The translations under genes and the position numbers were made by a program. From Sphingobium bisphenolivorans (GTDB taxonomy: Bacteria > Pseudomonadota > Alphaproteobacteria > Sphingomonadales > Sphingomonadaceae), in contig NZ_ASTG01000027.1 of NCBI RefSeq assembly GCF_000412635.1, forward strand, positions 1 to 55,039: a stretch of DNA of 55,039 nucleotides, read 5' to 3'. The notes beneath the pieces are model-generated. The model was not told the origin of the DNA. It saw only the letters and a list, made by a program, of their open reading frames with translations, and ran no database searches. Positions 18,869 to 25,923 of this stretch are shown here, piece by piece. Position 1 is the stretch's first letter, and each line of letters begins with the position of its first letter.

Positions 18869-19564
18869 ATGGACCAGTATCGCGAGGTCGAGCAGGACGA
18901 CCCAGTCGCGGCGTTCGAGCAGCTGCGCGGCGAGGTGACGCTGCTGCGTCGCGCCGTGGAAGGGCTGACCGCCGCGCGCGAGTCCATCGACATTCCCGAC
19001 TATGAGCCGACCCTCGCCCGCACCGAGAAGGTGCTGGGGATATTGGTGAAGCAGACCGAGGCCATGCGCCAAAGCCCCGCCATGACGCTGACGCCCGAGA
19101 CGATGGGCAACCGGCTGAACGCCTCCGTCAGGGAAGCGGTGAACGCCGTGCGGGGCGAGGCGCAGGCGTCGAAAGCGGCGCTGGACGGCGCGGTCGGCGA
19201 TCTGCGCCGGCTGACAGGCTCGGTGCGCCAGGCGAAGGAGCAGAGGACGCAATTGTTCATTTCCGGGGGCATTGGCCTGGCATTGGGCCTGCTGCTCTAT
19301 GCCGCGCTGGCGGGGCCGATCGCGCAGTTAATGCCTGCGAGCTGGCAATGGCCCGAGCGCATGGCTGCGCGGGTGCTGGATGAGCGTACCATCTGGGGAG
19401 CAGGCCAGCATCTCATGACCAGTGTCTCGCAGCCGAGCTGGGATGCAATCATCGAGGCCGCCAATCTCGTCCGTGACAATAGCGAAACGATCGAGAGGTG
19501 CCGCAAAGCCGCTGCCAAGGCGGAGAAGGCCATGCGCTGCACGATCGAGGTGAAGGGCGAGTAG
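18869..19564 (+). CDS. TraA-associated membrane/coiled-coil protein (DUF6118-like)
   Basis: A 231-residue protein eight bases after traA. The N-terminal 120 residues are a predicted coiled-coil/helical region (VAAFEQLRGEVTLLRRAVEGL), followed by one clear membrane helix (LFISGGIGLALGLLLYAALAG, about residues 129-149) and a C-terminal helical domain with paired cysteines (IERCRKAA, AMRCTIE). Proteins of this type often follow Ti-type traA in sphingomonad plasmids, and I recall them under the name DUF6118. The function is unknown; tethering the relaxosome at the membrane would be a guess from position. Confidence 0.7.
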   Translation: MDQYREVEQDDPVAAFEQLRGEVTLLRRAVEGLTAARESIDIPDYEPTLARTEKVLGILVKQTEAMRQSPAMTLTPETMGNRLNASVREAVNAVRGEAQASKAALDGAVGDLRRLTGSVRQAKEQRTQLFISGGIGLALGLLLYAALAGPIAQLMPASWQWPERMAARVLDERTIWGAGQHLMTSVSQPSWDAIIEAANLVRDNSETIERCRKAAAKAEKAMRCTIEVKGE

Positions 19565-19692
19565 GTCCCTCCTACCGATCATTCCTGCCCAAGAGCATGC
19601 ACGGCCGTCGACAGCAACATCACCTCGATGCCGCTCAATCATCCTCGCAATATTCAATCTACGTTTGAAATTTGCAAGGTTGCGGGAGTTGA

Positions 19693-19811
19693 AATCCGCA
19701 CCCGCTCCACCTCGGCACGGCTGATCTCGTCTCTCTGTTGGTCATAAATCTGCGCCTGCGGGTCAAGCTGTGATTTGGTCATGGCGGCGGCATTGGAAAT
19801 CCGTGCCAGGG
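19693..19811 (-). pseudogene. 3'-end relic of a tyrosine recombinase gene
   Basis: About 120 bases match the 3' end of the intact recombinase gene at 21330-22289 in the same orientation. Read leftwards, the relic gives AAAM...QIYDQQRDEISRAEVERVRI, aligned without a gap to AAAM...QIYDRRRDEISLAEVERVRI of the intact copy, with the active-site Tyr retained. The natural stop is lost and no upstream part of the gene remains. It lies in the 316-base gap between the traA partner and the Phd-like gene, so the Phd/Fic segment is bounded by two copies of the same gene end. The remainder of the gap (19565-19692, 19812-19880) shows no other gene. Confidence 0.8.
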
Positions 19812-19880
19812 ATTGCCGGGAAATCTCGACAGTTGTCCGATGATCCCTGCTTAGCTAAATGTAGCCAAGGAAGGTGCCTA

Positions 19881-20114
19881 ATGGCTCAATTTTCGGTTCA
19901 CGAGGCCAAGTCCAACCTGTCCCGGTTGATTGCCGATGCGCTGGCAGGTGGCGAAGTGGTTATTGCCAGGGGCAATGTGCCGGCAGTGCGTCTCGTTCCC
20001 GTTTCGCCTGTCGGTAAGCGGCGCTTTGGGGCTCTTGAAGGCAAGATCGGCATCGATGAACGTTTCGACGAGCCGCTCCTCAATGAGGAACTTAGTGGTT
20101 GGAATCTGATTTGA
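19881..20114 (+). CDS. Phd/YefM-family antitoxin, apparently orphan
   Basis: A 77-residue protein opening with MAQFSVHEAKSNLSRLIADAL and containing GEVVIARGNVPAVRLVP, the classic Phd/YefM DNA-binding fold of type II antitoxins. Such genes are normally followed by a PIN or Doc toxin on the same strand. Here the next gene is a Fic protein on the opposite strand whose end overlaps this gene by 23 bp. The ATG at 19881 has AAGGAAGG upstream; the longer frame from 19770 is rejected. Either the cognate toxin was lost, or the antitoxin serves elsewhere. Confidence 0.85.
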   Translation: MAQFSVHEAKSNLSRLIADALAGGEVVIARGNVPAVRLVPVSPVGKRRFGALEGKIGIDERFDEPLLNEELSGWNLI

Positions 20115-21234
20115 GGTTCCCAGATACATTCGTGCTGATCACGAGATGATAGCGGGCATAACGGCGCTCACCAGTCCGTTGTAGCGCACCCAGTTCGACG
20201 AGTTCAGCCAGATCGCGGGTGGCGGTTGCCGATGTGGCGTCGGTGATCGTGCGATAATTGTGCGCACTCAAGCCGCCAATGAAGCCGTCAGGCCCTTCGG
20301 CCATCATGCGGATGAGCGCCTTTTCCTGTCGCGCATTGATCTTGCCGCGCAGTCGATCAAGCAGGCGGGTCTTCTCGATCAGGAAACGGATGCTGGCGAG
20401 GGTCCGGGACTGCGCTTCCAGAACGATGCTGGCAAACCAATGTAGCCAGTCATCAATCTGATTGCTCTGGCTGGCTCGCTGTAGTTCGGCATAATAGGCC
20501 TTCCTGTGTCGATTGATGGTGGCAGAGAGCGCCGTCAGCGTGGGCGCCTCCAGGCTCTGAGCCAAAGCCTTCTCGGCAATGGCGCGGCCCAGGCGGCCGT
20601 TGCCGTCCTCAAATGGGTGGATCGTCTCGAACCAGAGATGCGCAATGCCCGCGCGCGTGATCGCTGGGAGGGGAGCAGAGCCTTGCGGGCAACTATCGTT
20701 GAACCAGGCGATAAACTGCGCCATCTCCCCTGATACCCGATCCGATGGCGGCGCTTCGAAATGAACGCGTGGTGCGTGGAGCGCGCCGGACACGATCTGC
20801 ATGGCGTCGGCATGGGTGCGATAAGCGCCGATATCGGCCAGATCGCGACGGCCGTTCATCAGCATGCTATGCCATTCAAACAGAAGCTGATCGCCTAACG
20901 GCTCGGCATAGCGCCTATAGAGGTCCACCATAAGCTCTGCTGCCCCGGCTTCCGCGGGGTTTGACCGGCGCTTGGCCGAAGCAAAGCCAAGCTGTCGCGC
21001 GATGGAGGACTGGACGCTCGCGCGGTCCAGCACTTCTCCCTCAATGGCCGAGCTATCGACCATTTCCTGGGAAATCAGCTCGATCGCAATGCCTTGGCGT
21101 GCCTCGCCATCGAGATGGTGCAGCGATCCAACGATAACGCCAGCCCCTTTTATGAAACGCTCTTCTGCGGCACGCAGGGACGCCTGGTCGAAGCGGAACT
21201 GGGGCCAGTCGGACAGTTGCCAATTCCAGAGCAT
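20092..21234 (-). CDS. Fic family protein (AMPylator-type)
   Basis: A 380-residue Fic protein that would transfer AMP or another nucleotide-derived moiety to protein hydroxyls. The active-site motif HPFEDGNGRLGR starts at about residue 206, and an inhibitory-helix motif SSAIEG (S/T-x3-E-G/N) lies at 61-66, placing it in the self-inhibited class with the inhibitory helix N-terminal. The C-terminal 80 residues look like a winged helix (TATRDLAELVELGALQRTGE), common in chromosomal and plasmid Fic proteins. The upstream inverted repeat at 21250-21276 is a likely operator. It is convergent with the Phd-like gene. Confidence 0.92.
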   Translation of the reverse strand: MLWNWQLSDWPQFRFDQASLRAAEERFIKGAGVIVGSLHHLDGEARQGIAIELISQEMVDSSAIEGEVLDRASVQSSIARQLGFASAKRRSNPAEAGAAELMVDLYRRYAEPLGDQLLFEWHSMLMNGRRDLADIGAYRTHADAMQIVSGALHAPRVHFEAPPSDRVSGEMAQFIAWFNDSCPQGSAPLPAITRAGIAHLWFETIHPFEDGNGRLGRAIAEKALAQSLEAPTLTALSATINRHRKAYYAELQRASQSNQIDDWLHWFASIVLEAQSRTLASIRFLIEKTRLLDRLRGKINARQEKALIRMMAEGPDGFIGGLSAHNYRTITDATSATATRDLAELVELGALQRTGERRYARYHLVISTNVSGNLKSDSNH

Positions 21235-21249
21235 GATCGATAAAACCCC

Positions 21250-21276
21250 TTTCTATCGATCATAATATCGTAGAAA
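21250..21276. promoter_or_regulatory. Inverted repeat upstream of fic (candidate operator)
   Basis: TTTCTATCGAT (21250-21260) faces ATCGTAGAAA (21267-21276) as an inverted repeat with a one-base bulge, beginning 16 bp upstream of the fic start codon. The TAGAAA/TTTCTA half-sites resemble those of the palindrome upstream of vapB at 23310-23331. Autoregulation by the winged-helix Fic protein is an inference. Confidence 0.45.
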
Positions 21277-21329
21277 ATGATTTATAGAAAGCAACCCTGT
21301 CGATCGAAACTTGATCGTACCCCCTCTCA

Positions 21330-22289
21330 TCAAATCCGCACCCGCTCTACTTCGGCAAGGCTGATCTCGTCCCTTCGCCGGTCGTAAATCTGCGTCGTCC
21401 GGGTCGAGCTGTGATTGGCCATGGCGGCGGCGTTTTCCAGCGTGCCGCCATTTTTGAGATAAGTGGTGATCCCGGTCGCGCGGAAGCTGTGATTGCCGAT
21501 GCGGGTTGCGATGCCCGCGGCCTTGGCGCGGCGGCGCACCATGGCGTGGGCGTCGGGCTGGGAGAGCGGGGTTTCGCTCAGCCGCTTCGTTGCGCGGCTG
21601 ATGGTGCGGAACAGGGGCGCCTTGGCCTCCGCCAGGCCGCAGCTTTCGATATAGGCGAGGAGATATTCTTCCAGTTGGTGGTGGCAGGGCATTTCATGCC
21701 GCTTGCCGCCCTTTTCATGCAGCCGCAGCCAATGGCGGCGGCCCTGCACAAACACATCCTCCCGCTTCATGGCGAGCGCCGCGCCGACGCGCGCGAAGCT
21801 GTAGACCATGAGGCCGATCAGCGCCCGATCACGCAGGCCCGCTTCGGTCGAAATGTCGATCGCGTCGAGCAGGGCGCGGGCCTCCTCGGCTTCCAGTACG
21901 GGCGTGCGTCCAGTGCGCGCGCTATGGGCGGGGCCGCGCACGCTGGAGGCGGGGTTGAAGGGGATGATCTGGCCCATGACCAGCCAGTCGAACAGATTGC
22001 GCACCGCCGCGAGGCGCAGCTTGACGGTGGGCGCGGAAAGCGACTGGCCGAGTTCCTCTACCCAGCCCGCGACATGAAGCGGAGCGATCTCGGCAAGGTT
22101 GCGTGCACCATGGGCAAAGCACCAGCTGAGGAAGTCGCCCGCTGCCCGCGCATAGGCGCGCCGGGTGTTCGGGTTGCGGATGTTTGCCGCGAAAAATTCG
22201 AGGAAGCGGAGCCGGGCTTTGTTGTCGGCCGACGCGATCAGCGCCGGCAGCGCCAGATCTGACGAGGCGAGAGGGGTGAGCCGCGTCAT
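21330..22289 (-). CDS. Tyrosine-type site-specific recombinase (XerC/D-like)
   Basis: A 319-residue integrase with an N-terminal SAM-like core-binding domain (about 20-110) and a C-terminal catalytic domain. The catalytic set is visible: R167 in FARVGAAL, K193 region in HEKGGKRH, H267-x2-R270 in NHSFRATG, H293 in MANHSSTRT and the nucleophile Y302 in QIYDRR. It is the last gene of a leftward operon; its ATG overlaps the stop of the RHH-like gene as ATGA. A decayed 3' copy of it lies at 19693-19811. Substrates could be resolution of plasmid multimers or cassette movement; the target site is unknown. Confidence 0.93.
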   Translation of the reverse strand: MTRLTPLASSDLALPALIASADNKARLRFLEFFAANIRNPNTRRAYARAAGDFLSWCFAHGARNLAEIAPLHVAGWVEELGQSLSAPTVKLRLAAVRNLFDWLVMGQIIPFNPASSVRGPAHSARTGRTPVLEAEEARALLDAIDISTEAGLRDRALIGLMVYSFARVGAALAMKREDVFVQGRRHWLRLHEKGGKRHEMPCHHQLEEYLLAYIESCGLAEAKAPLFRTISRATKRLSETPLSQPDAHAMVRRRAKAAGIATRIGNHSFRATGITTYLKNGGTLENAAAMANHSSTRTTQIYDRRRDEISLAEVERVRI

Positions 22290-22666
22290 CGCGCGATTTT
22301 TTCCCAGTGCGCCGGCTCAGGACGGGGCTTGGTAACCTCTCGACGCAATTCGTCCATGACTTCGTCCAGATCGCGGACGCGGCCAGCTTTTACATCTTCC
22401 AGGGACGCATCCAATTGCCGGCGCAGCAGCTCATCGCGCAGATCGCGATGCGGCTCCAAGTCGATATAGTTACTGACGATAGCGAACACCGCTTCGGATG
22501 GATCGGCGAACCACCCGCCTTCGACCCGTTCCAGCACCCAGTCGGCCATGCTGCCGGGAAGATAGGCCTCAAACCGTAGTCCGCCAGAGCGCGCCCGCTC
22601 GCGTAGCGCCTTGGCCTGTTCGCGCTCAGCCTGATTGTCGGCAAAAGCGTCATTTTCCTCAGTCAT
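22286..22666 (-). CDS. Small ParD/RHH-like protein in a TA-recombinase operon
   Basis: A 126-residue acidic protein. The middle part (LRFEAYLPGSMADWVLERVEGGWFADPSEAVFAIVS, broken here as two motifs LPGSMADWVLERV and FADPSEAVFAIV) resembles the ribbon-helix-helix region of ParD-type antitoxins, where the strand is followed by a G-x-F/Y-x-S/D-x-S/A-E helix entry. The C-terminus (DLDEVMDELRREV) is like the toxin-wrapping tail of such antitoxins. It overlaps vapC upstream and the recombinase downstream by four bases each. No ParE toxin is adjacent, so a third partner of the VapBC pair or a recombinase regulator are both possible. Confidence 0.6.
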   Translation of the reverse strand: MTEENDAFADNQAEREQAKALRERARSGGLRFEAYLPGSMADWVLERVEGGWFADPSEAVFAIVSNYIDLEPHRDLRDELLRRQLDASLEDVKAGRVRDLDEVMDELRREVTKPRPEPAHWEKIAR

Positions 22667-23052
22667 GCGGCAACCTCGATATCGGTGAGGGCGAAGTCAT
22701 TGCCCTTGAACAGAAGCGGCTCGCCGGTCGCTTTCGCCAGCGCATAGGCGAAGCAATCGCCGAAGTTCAGCCCCGCCTTATGACGACCCTTTCCGAAATC
22801 GAGAAAGGCTTGCCGGGCCAGCTCGCCATGCTCGACTGTCACCGGCTCTATCATGATACCAGCGCGCCGGAAGAAGGCTTCAGCCTGTCGCATCCCTTCG
22901 GCCCCCAGCTGGTTTTCGATAACCATGGACAATTCGAGATGATTGGCGACGCTGATGCGGCAGGCATCGGCATTATGGATGGCTTGGACGAACGCCTCCG
23001 CTTCAGGTTCGCGGTAGAGGATTGCGACCAGTGCCGATGTGTCGAGGATCAT
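22663..23052 (-). CDS. vapC: PIN-domain toxin VapC
   Basis: A 129-residue PIN ribonuclease of a type II toxin-antitoxin system. The four acidic residues are visible: D in MILDTSALVAIL, E in ANHLELSMVIE, D in NFGDCFAYALA, and D in KGNDFALTDIE. Length is normal for VapC. It overlaps vapB by ATGA and the downstream RHH-like gene by ATGA. RNA targets (often tRNA or rRNA in this family) are not readable. Confidence 0.93.
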   Translation of the reverse strand: MILDTSALVAILYREPEAEAFVQAIHNADACRISVANHLELSMVIENQLGAEGMRQAEAFFRRAGIMIEPVTVEHGELARQAFLDFGKGRHKAGLNFGDCFAYALAKATGEPLLFKGNDFALTDIEVAA

Positions 23053-23297
23053 TTCGGCAGGCCATTCTCATCGTACAGCAACTCGGCATGATCGGCATAG
23101 GGCTGCGTCACATGCGCGGCCGCCCGATCGGCGATGGCCAGCAGTTCGTGCACGCTTGCCTTGCCTTTGCGGCGCTCGATGCTGGCATAGCGTTCGCGCA
23201 GCGCCTGCGTGACGACCCGGGTCATGCTCTCGCCGGTCGCTTGGGCGATGGCTTGGGCAAGCCGGTGCGCTTCGGGGTCTTTGATGTTGAGGCTCAC
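23049..23297 (-). CDS. vapB: VapB-type antitoxin
   Basis: An 82-residue antitoxin starting at GTG 23297 with AAAGGTG upstream. It begins VSLNIKDPEAHRLAQAIAQ, typical of the Rv0623/VapB family, with a DNA-binding N-terminal half and a C-terminal toxin-binding stretch. The reading frame continues far upstream (to 23831) but runs antisense through the second vapBC unit, so the long form is rejected. It is the promoter-proximal gene of vapB-vapC-RHH-recombinase and is divergent from a second vapBC. Confidence 0.88.
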   Translation of the reverse strand: MSLNIKDPEAHRLAQAIAQATGESMTRVVTQALRERYASIERRKGKASVHELLAIADRAAAHVTQPYADHAELLYDENGLPK

Positions 23298-23309
23298 AAA
23301 GCACCTTTC

Positions 23310-23331
23310 TAGAAATATAGATGCTTTTCTA
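23310..23331. promoter_or_regulatory. Palindrome upstream of the vapB-vapC-RHH-recombinase operon
   Basis: TAGAAA (23310-23315) and TTTTCTA (23325-23331) form an imperfect inverted repeat just 5' of the vapB ribosome site. Position and symmetry fit an autoregulatory VapB(C) operator, which would then also control the recombinase. Confidence 0.45.
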
Positions 23332-23445
23332 CCATTACAGACGCCGAGGGGGAAGGCTTTGATAAAGGACATTATCACAGGATCAGGCGAGATCATGCCG
23401 CGATGTGTCGGGTATGGCGTGGTGTTAAATAGTGGCACAAATAGA

Positions 23446-23472
23446 CATATATGGCATAGATAGCCAAATATG
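23446..23472. promoter_or_regulatory. Inverted repeat upstream of the second vapBC (candidate operator)
   Basis: CATATATGGC (23446-23455), a seven-base spacer, then GCCAAATATG (23463-23472): nine of ten positions pair. It lies 36 bp before the GTG of the AbrB-type antitoxin and is a strong candidate operator for that unit. Its sequence differs from the palindrome of the divergent vapB operon, suggesting independent control. Confidence 0.5.
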
Positions 23473-23507
23473 CTTATTGGAGCGAAAAGCGTTAAAGGGG
23501 TGCTGAT

Positions 23508-23753
23508 GTGGCGATACAAGTGAATATCACTCCGAATGGCAGAATGAGCCTGCCCGTCGATCTTCGAAAGCGTCTGGGCCTTTCGGGCGGAGGGGCCTTG
23601 CTTGTGGAGGAAACGCCTGACGGTGTCATCCTGCGCACCGTTGCCCAGTCCGTAGCTCATGCCCGCGCGCTGGCTCGCAAATATACGGCGGACAAGCCGG
23701 AGGCCTCGGTCGATAGCTTCCTCGCCAACCGTCGCGCGGAAAGCGGCGAATGA
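23508..23753 (+). CDS. AbrB/MazE-fold antitoxin of a VapBC pair
   Basis: An 81-residue protein starting at GTG. The swapped-hairpin AbrB fold is visible as IQVNITPNGRMSLPVDLRKR followed by LGLSGGGALLVEETPDGVIL, the standard SpoVT-AbrB pattern. The C-terminal tail (SVDSFLANRRAE) would bind the toxin. It overlaps the following PIN toxin by ATGA. Role: DNA-binding antitoxin and autorepressor. Confidence 0.9.
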   Translation: MAIQVNITPNGRMSLPVDLRKRLGLSGGGALLVEETPDGVILRTVAQSVAHARALARKYTADKPEASVDSFLANRRAESGE

Positions 23754-24157
23754 CCTCCATTGTTCTGGACGCCTCGGCCTTGCTCGCCATGCTGCGGGAG
23801 GAACCCGGTGGCGACAAGGTGGCGGGCGCACTTATCGGCTCGCGCATGTGCGTGGTGAACCTTGCCGAAGTGACGGGTCATTTCGTGCAGAACGGCATGC
23901 CGCCTGCAGAAGTCGATGCCATGCTGCGCCCCTTACCCGTGACGCTGGTGGAAGCGGATGCCGAACTCGCCAGGATCGCAGGCCATTTGCGCCCGGAGAC
24001 ATCCGAGGCGGGACTGTCGCTCGGCGACCGCTTCTGCCTGGCCTTGGCGCTGCGGGACGGAGTGCCGGCATGGACCGCCGATCAGCAATGGGCCTCGGTC
24101 GCCGAAAAGATCGGGGCCAAGGTGAAGATCATTCGGCCAATGAAACGATCGGGCTGA
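23750..24157 (+). CDS. vapC: PIN-domain toxin VapC (second unit)
   Basis: A 135-residue PIN ribonuclease with D in SIVLDASALLAML, E in VVNLAEVTGH, D in SLGDRFCLALAL and D in TADQQWASV. This is the second PIN toxin in about 1.5 kb, and is distinct from the first in sequence and in antitoxin type, so it is a separate acquisition rather than a duplication. It is translationally coupled to its antitoxin by a four-base overlap. Confidence 0.93.
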   Translation: MTSIVLDASALLAMLREEPGGDKVAGALIGSRMCVVNLAEVTGHFVQNGMPPAEVDAMLRPLPVTLVEADAELARIAGHLRPETSEAGLSLGDRFCLALALRDGVPAWTADQQWASVAEKIGAKVKIIRPMKRSG

Positions 24158-24194
24158 CGATTTGGATCGTAAATGGGGATAGATGGAGGTGAAT

Positions 24195-24437
24195 ATGCGT
24201 GTGCAGATCAAGAAATGGGGCGACAGCGCTGCAATTCCTATTCCTGCACCGATCATGGCCGCGGTCGCTCTCCGCATTGATCAGGAGGTCGAGGTGCGAG
24301 AGGAAGAAGGACGCATTGTCATCGAGCCTGTCCTTTCGCCCACCTATAATCTGGACGAGCTTCTGGCCGGGATGACGTCAGATACTTTTCCCGACCCGGT
24401 AGAGTTTGGTTCGTCCGCCGGGAATAAATTTTGGTGA
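24195..24437 (+). CDS. mazE: MazE-type antitoxin without a mazF
   Basis: An 80-residue MazE/ChpS-like antitoxin, MRVQIKKWGDSAAIPIP then DQEVEVREEEGRIVIEP, and the toxin-binding tail YNLDELLAGMTSDTFPDP. The start at 24195 is set by GGAGGTGA five bases upstream; an ATG twelve bases earlier is rejected. In intact units mazF begins in an ATGA overlap with this stop. Here the overlap ATG is present but reads M-A-A-stop, so the toxin is missing or was cut at codon four. Confidence 0.88.
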   Translation: MRVQIKKWGDSAAIPIPAPIMAAVALRIDQEVEVREEEGRIVIEPVLSPTYNLDELLAGMTSDTFPDPVEFGSSAGNKFW

Positions 24438-24480
24438 TGGCCGCTTGAATAGGGTCACCTAGTAAATTGCTTTTGTTCCG

Positions 24481-24498
24481 ATCTGGACTATATCTGGA
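24481..24498. promoter_or_regulatory. Direct repeats before the Xre/RES operon
   Basis: ATCTGGA occurs at 24481-24487 and 24492-24498, one helical turn apart, ending 14 bp before the antitoxin ATG. This is the right place for an autoregulatory operator of the Xre-type antitoxin. The assignment is by position only. Confidence 0.35.
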
Positions 24499-24512
24499 TC
24501 AGGAGAAGCTCT

Positions 24513-25028
24513 ATGCCTCAGTTGCCTTATGCCTCCGACGTAGCGCAGCGTGCGCTGGACCTGTCCCGGTTCGAGCCGTCCAACCGCCGCCGCCTCAGCG
24601 CACCCGCTTTGCGCACCTTCCTCGCCATCGCCGACCTTTGGGGGCTGAACGAGGAACAGCGGCGGCTGATGCTGGGCTATCCGTCGCGCTCCACCTTCCA
24701 TAGCTGGTGCAAGCAGGTGCGGGAGCATGGGTCGATCACGCTCGATGTCGATGTGCTGACCCGCATTTCCGCCGTCCTTGGTATCCACCAGGCGCTCGCC
24801 ATGCTCTTCGCCGAGGAGCGTGATGGCGTCGCATGGCTTCGTCAGCCGCATGAGGCGCGCGTCTTTGGAGGCAGGCCGCCGCTCACGCTCGCCGCCAACG
24901 GCACGCAGGATGGGCTGATGACGGTCCGCCGCTTCCTCGATGCGGCGAGGGGTGGTCTTTATATGCCGCCGACCGCGGCGGAAGCGGATTTCGCGCCCTA
25001 TGAGGATGGCGAGATCATCTTCCAGTGA
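24513..25028 (+). CDS. Xre/MbcA/ParS-type antitoxin
   Basis: A 171-residue antitoxin. The N-terminal half is an Xre-like helical DNA-binding region (FLAIADLWGLNEEQRRLML); the C-terminal half contains the MbcA/ParS/Xre toxin-binding segment (LRQPHEARVFGGRPPLTLAA) with the tail ending GLYMPPTAAEADFAPYED. It ends in a GTGA overlap with the RES-domain toxin. It would bind and neutralise the toxin and repress the operon. Confidence 0.92.
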   Translation: MPQLPYASDVAQRALDLSRFEPSNRRRLSAPALRTFLAIADLWGLNEEQRRLMLGYPSRSTFHSWCKQVREHGSITLDVDVLTRISAVLGIHQALAMLFAEERDGVAWLRQPHEARVFGGRPPLTLAANGTQDGLMTVRRFLDAARGGLYMPPTAAEADFAPYEDGEIIFQ

Positions 25029-25699
25029 CCGGCACATTCACCGGCGCGCCGCAGCCGAGCTATCGGCTTATCCCTTCGCGCTTCCCGCCCATCGGCCTGT
25101 TCGACACGGTCGCCACCGCAGCCGATGCGCAGGCGGTCATGGAACTGGCGGGTTGGACCAACGACCGCCTCGCCGCCGATCGGTTGCACCGGCTGCCGCA
25201 ATCTCAATGGGTCTATGGCCGGCCCAACAGCAGCGTCATCATGGCGGCCTTCCTGCACAGCGCGCCCGAGGGCATGCGCTTCAACGGCCCGGATCTGGGC
25301 GCCTGGTATGCCTCGAAGGAGATCGAGACGGCGGCGGCCGAGGTGGGCCATCATCTCCGCCGCGAGGCCATTGCCCGCAACGTGCCGGCCATGAGCCGAA
25401 CCTACCGAGCCTATTCGGCCAAGCTTGCCGGCGAGGATTATTGCGACATCAGGGGATTGCAGGGCGAGCGCCCCGACCTCTACCGGCCCGACAGCTATGC
25501 CGCCGCCCAGCCGTTCGGGGAGCAGCTCCGTTCCGAGGGAAGAGCGGGCATCATCTTCGACAGCCTGCGGCGGCGCGGCGGTACGAGCATGGCCGCCTTC
25601 ATTCCGCCCGCCATCACCAATGTCATGCAGACCGATCATTTCGAGATCAGCGTCGAAGCCCGCGCGCGAGCGATAAACGTCCGTCGCCTGCGCCAATAG
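25025..25699 (+). CDS. RES-domain toxin (NAD+ phosphorylase/ADP-ribosyltransferase-like)
   Basis: A 224-residue RES-family toxin starting at GTG. Family features are YRLIPSRFPPIGLFDTV near the N-terminus and the RES-defining Ser region GIIFDSLRRRGG near the C-terminus, with AAAF/MAAFIPP close to the end. Members degrade NAD+ or modify host proteins, causing growth arrest. The gene is coupled to the Xre antitoxin. The 224 bases after it (25700-25923) carry no gene I can support. Confidence 0.9.
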   Translation: MTGTFTGAPQPSYRLIPSRFPPIGLFDTVATAADAQAVMELAGWTNDRLAADRLHRLPQSQWVYGRPNSSVIMAAFLHSAPEGMRFNGPDLGAWYASKEIETAAAEVGHHLRREAIARNVPAMSRTYRAYSAKLAGEDYCDIRGLQGERPDLYRPDSYAAAQPFGEQLRSEGRAGIIFDSLRRRGGTSMAAFIPPAITNVMQTDHFEISVEARARAINVRRLRQ

Positions 25700-25923
25700 A
25701 CTGGCTGAGTATCGCCCTCGCATCCGTCGCGAGCAAGGATGTGCCGTTGGCGTGACCGTCGGCCCAGCTATCCCCGCGGAGGATTCGGGGCGGAAAACTC
25801 CGAGTTGCTTGCTATGTGCAAGCGCAGCAAATGTTGTCGCAGACTAACCTATGTTCCTGTGGAAGATGAGATCGCCGACCGCCTGTGAGGACGCGGTAGG
25901 GCGGTTTATCGAAGGATTTCGGC

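Noticed and set aside
23298..23831. N-terminal extension of the VapB frame to 260 residues
   Set aside because: It would run antisense through the second vapBC unit; the GTG at 23297 has a good ribosome site and gives the normal length.
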